Positions 5,835-9,277 of a stretch of 9,277 nucleotides of DNA are shown piece after piece. Numbering within the stretch: position 1 is the stretch's first letter; the number at the start of each line of letters is the position of its first letter. The DNA comes from Bordetella parapertussis. Lineage in GTDB: Bacteria > Pseudomonadota > Gammaproteobacteria > Burkholderiales > CAIKXV01. The stretch lies in the NCBI GenBank assembly GCA_945877995.1, contig CAMDXD010000142.1:1-9277 (forward strand). Reading direction: 5' to 3'. A program made the translations under genes and the position numbers. Under the pieces are notes generated by a model that was given only the letters and a program-made list of their open reading frames with translations, did not search any database and was not told the origin of the DNA.

Positions 5835-7223
5835 ATGAAGGAGAACGTTGATGTGCTGCTCGCAGGCGGCACCGTCATCACGGTGGACACGCAGCGCCGC
5901 ATCTACCGCGACGGCGCGGTCGCACTGCGCGGCACGGACATCGTTGCCGTAGGGAAACTGGCCGACCTGAGTGCCCGGTACGACGCCAGGTCCACGCGCG
6001 ACTGCCGGGGCAAGCTGGTGATGCCCGGGTTCGTCAACTCGCACCTGCATTTCTATCACACGATGCACCGCGGACTCGCACCGGAGGGTCTGGGGGGCTG
6101 GCTCTGGTCCAACTATGTGCACGGCAACGTGGCCACTATCCTCACGCCCGAGGACGAGATCATCGGCGGCCTGATCGTGCTGCTGGAGACGCTCAAGAGC
6201 GGGACCACCACGTTCCTGGAAGCGGGGTCATACAACCCGTCAGCCGTCATCGAAGGGTTGAGCCATATCGGCATGCGCGGCCTGATGGGCCGGCGCTCGT
6301 TCGACCAGGCGATCCTTGGCCACGGCATGCTGCTCGAAGATACCGCCACCTGCCTGCGCGAGAACGAGAACTTCCTGAAGACTTACCGCGACGGATTCAA
6401 TGGGGGCCTGCTCAAGCCCTGCGTGGACGTGGTCGGCCTGGGCCGCTGCACGGACAAGCTCTACATCGATTCCAAGAAGATGGCCGACGATTACGGCACC
6501 ACGCTCAACCTGCATCTGGCAGCGATGACCGAAGAGGTCACCGACACACGGATGAAGACGGGCAACCGCCCGGTCGAGAACATGTACCGCATCGGGGCGC
6601 TCGGCACCAATGTCGTTCTGGTGCACATGATCCATGTCGCTGATCGCGAGATCCGCATGCTCAAGGAGACCGGCACCAATGTCATCCACTGCCCCTCGAC
6701 CGCGCTGAAACTCAACTATGAACTGTCCTCGAAAGGGCGCTTCCCGGAGATGCTCGAGCACGGCGTGAACGTCGCCATCGGGTCCGATGCGGCCGACTGT
6801 TCGAACTATGCAGACATGATCCGAACCATGTATCTCGCAGCCGTACTGCCGAAGGACTATCGCAACGACGCCGGGATTTCCTTTGCCGAGGACGCGATCG
6901 AGATGGCTACGATCAACGGCGCGAAGGCGATCGGCATGCAGGACTCGATCGGCTCGCTGGAGCCCGGCAAGAAGGCCGATATCATCGTCATCAACATGCG
7001 CCGGCCTGAGTGGTTCCCGAACTACAGCGAGGTTCAGAATCTGGTGTACTCGGCCAGTGGTGATGCGGTCGAGACTGTCTACGTCAACGGTCGCCTGATC
7101 ATGGAAAACCGCAAGGTACTCACCGTCGACGAGGATGAGATCATGGACCGTTGCGCTGAGCTGGGCGACAAGCTGCTCAAGCGCGGTAACCTTCAAGTGC
7201 CCGGAAAATGGCCAATCCTGTAG
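5835..7223 (+). CDS. Metal-dependent amidohydrolase (chlorohydrolase/deaminase-like) lacking the canonical Glu
   Basis: This 462-residue protein belongs to the amidohydrolase superfamily, in the branch with TrzN, AtzA/AtzB, SsnA and guanine/cytosine-type deaminases. A GGAGGAAGG (5824-5832) precedes the ATG. The N-terminal beta-sandwich strands (VLLAGGTVITVD, VALRGTDIVAVG) lead to the HxH motif in GFVNSHLHFYHTMHRG (H70, H72). Further metal ligands are H227 (LNLHLAAMTEEV), H264 (VLVHMIHVADREI) and D318 (IGSDAADCSNYADM). The C-terminal sandwich has GSLEPGKKADIIVIN and VYVNGRLI. All expected metal ligands are there, but the Glu that follows the third ligand by three residues (E246 in AtzA, E241 in TrzN) is A230. 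The later HCPS-S-N-x-KL element reads HCPSTALKL. It may hydrolyse a ring or side-chain amine, halide or amide, or act in an altered way. It shares the operon with the Gfo-like protein. Confidence 0.9.
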   Translation: MKENVDVLLAGGTVITVDTQRRIYRDGAVALRGTDIVAVGKLADLSARYDARSTRDCRGKLVMPGFVNSHLHFYHTMHRGLAPEGLGGWLWSNYVHGNVATILTPEDEIIGGLIVLLETLKSGTTTFLEAGSYNPSAVIEGLSHIGMRGLMGRRSFDQAILGHGMLLEDTATCLRENENFLKTYRDGFNGGLLKPCVDVVGLGRCTDKLYIDSKKMADDYGTTLNLHLAAMTEEVTDTRMKTGNRPVENMYRIGALGTNVVLVHMIHVADREIRMLKETGTNVIHCPSTALKLNYELSSKGRFPEMLEHGVNVAIGSDAADCSNYADMIRTMYLAAVLPKDYRNDAGISFAEDAIEMATINGAKAIGMQDSIGSLEPGKKADIIVINMRRPEWFPNYSEVQNLVYSASGDAVETVYVNGRLIMENRKVLTVDEDEIMDRCAELGDKLLKRGNLQVPGKWPIL

Positions 7224-7897
7224 CGCGCCCCTCGCGCGCGACCCTCGCGGCGCAGGGCTCTTCGATGCAGTTCGCAGCCTCGCGCATCCGCGACGGGATC
7301 ATGGTCGGGCGCTACCCACCCGGCGAGAAACTCTGGCAGGACCGGCTGGCGAAGGAACTGGACGTCAGCCGTATCCCGATCCGCGAAGCGCTGTTCGCGC
7401 TTGCAAGCGAAGGCCTCGTGACCTTGCTCCCCAATCGCGGGGCGATCGTTCCGGAACTGTCGGAAGCGGACCTGGAAGAGCTCTATGCACTGGGCATGGC
7501 GCTGGAAAGCATGGCCGCTCGACGGGCAGTTGCGCAGCTGACCTCGATCGATCTGGCGGTGATGAAGGACGCCATCGATCGCATGCGCACGGCGCACGAC
7601 GACCTCCCGGCCTGGTATTCGCTCAACCAGACGTTCCACTGCACGGTGGTCGAGGCCTGTGGCTGGCCCCGCTTGATCAAGCTGGTGGACGGGGTACGAC
7701 GAAGTCTTGGACGTTATCTCTGCATACCGAACGATACCGTATTCGCCGACAACGTCCGGCGCTGGGAGCGTGAGCACCTGGAGCTCTATCGCGCCTGCCG
7801 CAAGGGCGATGCGGAAGCCGTCTGCCGCCTGATCGAGGCGCATTGGAGCGGCACCCACCGCGTGGTCAAGGAAAACCTTTCGATCGCACCGCGCTGA
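7208..7897 (+). CDS. GntR-family transcriptional regulator, FCD domain
   Basis: This 229-residue DNA-binding regulator has a GntR winged helix-turn-helix at about 22-80 (IRDGIMVGRYPPGEKL, then LAKELDVSRIPIREALFALASEGLV). An all-helical FCD ligand-binding domain follows (about 86-220). The FCD metal/ligand residues can be read as H144, H190 and H212; the usual Asp four residues before the first His is N140 (SLNQTFH). The gene overlaps the end of the amidohydrolase by 16 bases in another frame, so it is probably co-transcribed and translationally coupled. The ribosome-binding site before 7208 is weak (GGAA, 3 bases away). An in-frame ATG at 7265 with AGGG seven bases upstream would remove 19 residues but keep the winged helix. 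FCD regulators usually repress a catabolic operon until its substrate or an intermediate binds. The likely target is the 1147-1180 promoter, which is inference. Confidence 0.93.
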   Translation: MANPVARPSRATLAAQGSSMQFAASRIRDGIMVGRYPPGEKLWQDRLAKELDVSRIPIREALFALASEGLVTLLPNRGAIVPELSEADLEELYALGMALESMAARRAVAQLTSIDLAVMKDAIDRMRTAHDDLPAWYSLNQTFHCTVVEACGWPRLIKLVDGVRRSLGRYLCIPNDTVFADNVRRWEREHLELYRACRKGDAEAVCRLIEAHWSGTHRVVKENLSIAPR

Positions 7898-7957
7898 CCG
7901 CGCGGCGCATCCAGTTGCAAGCCACCCGTCGAACACCCAGCCAAGGAGAGCACGAAG

Positions 7958-9010
7958 ATGGACCAGAACCGTCGCCGTATCCTGCGCTATACCGGCCTGA
8001 CGGCAGCGATGCTGCCGATGTCGTCTCCGAACCTGGTGTTCGGCCAGCAGAACAGCGTGACCGTCACTTCTTTCGGCGGCCGCTGGGAGCAGTCGATCCG
8101 CAGCCATTTCATCCCGCTCTTTCGCAAGCGGACCGGCGCCGAGGTAAAGGTCGTGCTGGGTGGTCCTGCCCAATGGATGTCCCAGATCGAGAGCCAGCCC
8201 GGCCGGCCGCCGCTGGATACGATCGACAACTCCGAACCGCTGGCACTGGCGCTGATCGACCGCAAACTCGCCGTGCGGTTGACGCCGGAAAGCGTACCCA
8301 ACCTGAAGGACATCCCGGACCTGTTCCACGCGCCCTGGGACAGCTTCGGGGTGTCCTACCAGTACGGCAGTTCCGGCATCTGGTTCAACCGGACCCGGAT
8401 CAAGACTCCGCCGCGTACCTGGGTCGAATTCCTCGAGCGGGGCGGCAAGGGCGAGTTCGGCAAGTCGATCTCCCTGCCGGACATTTCGTATCCGTGGACC
8501 CCGAGCGTCGTCTGGCATCTTGCGACGGCACTCGGTGGCAGTATCGACAACCTCGATCCGGCGTTCGAAGCCCTGCAGCGTCTGAAGCCCTATATCGTTC
8601 GCTTCTGGGGAACGACACTTGAACAGGAACGTCTGATCACCACCCAGGAGGCCGACATCGGATGGCTCTGGGATGGCCGCGTACTCGCGATGATGGACTC
8701 TGGCGTCAAGTTCCTGGACTTCCGGCGGCTCGGCCCCAATTCCCTTTTTTCGCTAACGCCCACGCAGGTGATCCGCGGCGGCAACGAGAAGCTCGCGCTG
8801 GAGTGGGTGAATACGCTGCTGGATCCCGAGCCCCAGCTCGAATTCTTCAAGATGATCCAGTACGCGCCCACCAACCGGCGCGCCGTGGTGACAGGGGAGC
8901 TTGCGCAGCGCGTGATGCCACCCTCGCAGGGCGTGCTGCCACCGCTGCGCGCACTTCTTGCCCGGACCCCGGCCATCATCGACCGCTGGAACCGCGAAAT
9001 CCGTGGCTGA
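7958..9010 (+). CDS. ABC transporter substrate-binding protein, PotD-like, with Tat-type signal
   Basis: This 350-residue periplasmic binding protein resembles the spermidine/putrescine-type (PotD) receptors. AAGGAGAG (7943-7950) precedes the ATG. The N-terminus NRRRILRYTGLTAAM has a twin-arginine motif (R5-R6-x-x-L-R) and a weakly hydrophobic core, with cleavage likely near 28-31. The mature protein opens with SVTVTSFGGRWEQSIRSHFI, typical of the family, followed by FRKRTGAEVKVV. The middle region includes DSFGVSYQYGSSGIWFN and TWVEFLERGGKGEFG. Near the C-terminus are LALEWVNTLLDPEPQLEFF and YAPTNRRAV. These match the usual order in PotD-like proteins. The 60 bases after the regulator show no clear promoter, so it may be transcribed with the operon. 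Many such receptors bind amines, amino acids or opines rather than polyamines, and the ligand is not predictable. Folding before export is implied if the Tat signal is used. Confidence 0.92.
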   Translation: MDQNRRRILRYTGLTAAMLPMSSPNLVFGQQNSVTVTSFGGRWEQSIRSHFIPLFRKRTGAEVKVVLGGPAQWMSQIESQPGRPPLDTIDNSEPLALALIDRKLAVRLTPESVPNLKDIPDLFHAPWDSFGVSYQYGSSGIWFNRTRIKTPPRTWVEFLERGGKGEFGKSISLPDISYPWTPSVVWHLATALGGSIDNLDPAFEALQRLKPYIVRFWGTTLEQERLITTQEADIGWLWDGRVLAMMDSGVKFLDFRRLGPNSLFSLTPTQVIRGGNEKLALEWVNTLLDPEPQLEFFKMIQYAPTNRRAVVTGELAQRVMPPSQGVLPPLRALLARTPAIIDRWNREIRG

Positions 9011-9277
9011 GCGCGCACCTCGCATCGCTGGCGTTCCACCGCTGGCGATGCTTGTCCCGCTCGCGTTGCTCGTGGCGCTCGGCTACCTGCTGCCGGGCGC
9101 CCTGCTTGCACTGGCCAGTATCGGACTGGATCCAGCCGGCTGGTTTTTCCGGGAGTCCACCCCGACCCTCGCCAAATACGTTGCGTTGTTCACCAGCCCG
9201 TACTACATCGGCGTCCTGGGGTACACGTTGGCCGTAAGCCTAGTCGTGGCCCTTGCGACGGCCGTTATGGCGTATCC
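9003..9277 (+). CDS. ABC transporter permease, PotB-like (3' partial)
   Basis: This frame stays open from a GTG at 9003 to the right edge of the window (91 complete codons). The GTG lies inside the stop region of the binding-protein gene (GTGGCTGA, 8-base overlap), the usual arrangement for coupled ABC subunits. Translation from 9003 gives VAERAPRIAGVPPLA, then a first membrane helix (MLVPLALLVALGYLLPGALL). A periplasmic stretch containing PTLAKYVALFTSPYYIGVL follows, and then the start of a second helix (YTLAVSLVVALATAVMAY). The Y-x-x-LF then YTLAVS pattern and the final A-x-x-A-Y segment are typical of PotB/PotH-type inner-membrane permeases just before the GYPLAY motif. An internal ATG at 9048 is possible but would leave no cytoplasmic N-terminal tail. 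The ATPase and any second permease would lie beyond the window. Confidence 0.88.
   Translation, partial: MAERAPRIAGVPPLAMLVPLALLVALGYLLPGALLALASIGLDPAGWFFRESTPTLAKYVALFTSPYYIGVLGYTLAVSLVVALATAVMAY

Noticed and set aside
5835..7223. Assigning trzN, atzB, ssnA or guaD to the amidohydrolase
   Set aside because: Only superfamily-level motifs are visible and the catalytic Glu is missing, so a specific symbol would be overconfident.
7193..8518. Minus-strand open frame of 441 codons
   Set aside because: It is antisense to the GntR regulator and the ABC binding protein, both well supported. The translation shows no family motif.
8662..9237. Plus-strand frame of 191 codons over the end of the ABC binding protein and the permease start
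   Set aside because: It is out of frame with both the binding protein and the permease, whose translations show clear family and membrane patterns.

Overview
The window is about 9.3 kb of GC-rich DNA in which every supported gene lies on the + strand. The base composition, the dense operon packing and three Bug-type (TctC-family) periplasmic binding proteins point to a betaproteobacterium of the Burkholderiales (Bordetella/Achromobacter/Cupriavidus/Comamonadaceae-like), a group known for very large Bug families. This placement is inferred from gene content; no rRNA or other marker gene is present.

Layout. (1) Positions 1-920 hold the 3' part of a Bug gene whose start lies outside the window. 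(2) Positions 921-1199 are the only sizeable intergenic stretch. It holds a weak hairpin after the Bug gene, two inverted repeats and an AT-rich promoter island, and I read it as the control region of what follows. (3) Positions 1200-7223 form a tight run of genes: an MmgE/PrpD-family enzyme, two further complete Bug proteins, a Gfo/Idh/MocA-fold protein and a metal-dependent amidohydrolase, with gaps of 11, 19, 15 and 48 bases. (4) A GntR/FCD-type regulator (7208-7897) overlaps the amidohydrolase by 16 bases. (5) After 60 bases comes a PotD-like ABC binding protein with a twin-arginine signal (7958-9010). Its stop codon overlaps the GTG start of an ABC permease that runs off the right edge (9003-9277).

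The genes read as an uncharacterised catabolic cluster for a small, probably carboxylated compound. Bug proteins and an ABC importer would capture it, three cytoplasmic enzymes (a dehydratase/lyase/epimerase-like protein, a nucleotide-binding oxidoreductase-like protein and an amidohydrolase) would process it, and a ligand-responsive FCD repressor would probably act at the 1147-1180 promoter. The pathway and substrate cannot be named from sequence.

The most interesting feature is that two of the three enzymes lack residues normally considered catalytic. The Gfo/Idh/MocA protein has DTP in place of EKP and Tyr in place of the active-site His. The amidohydrolase has Ala where the general acid/base Glu should be three residues after the third metal-binding His. 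The cluster may therefore carry out unusual chemistry, or a step quite different from its family labels. No mobile element, tRNA, rRNA, CRISPR array or phage gene was seen.
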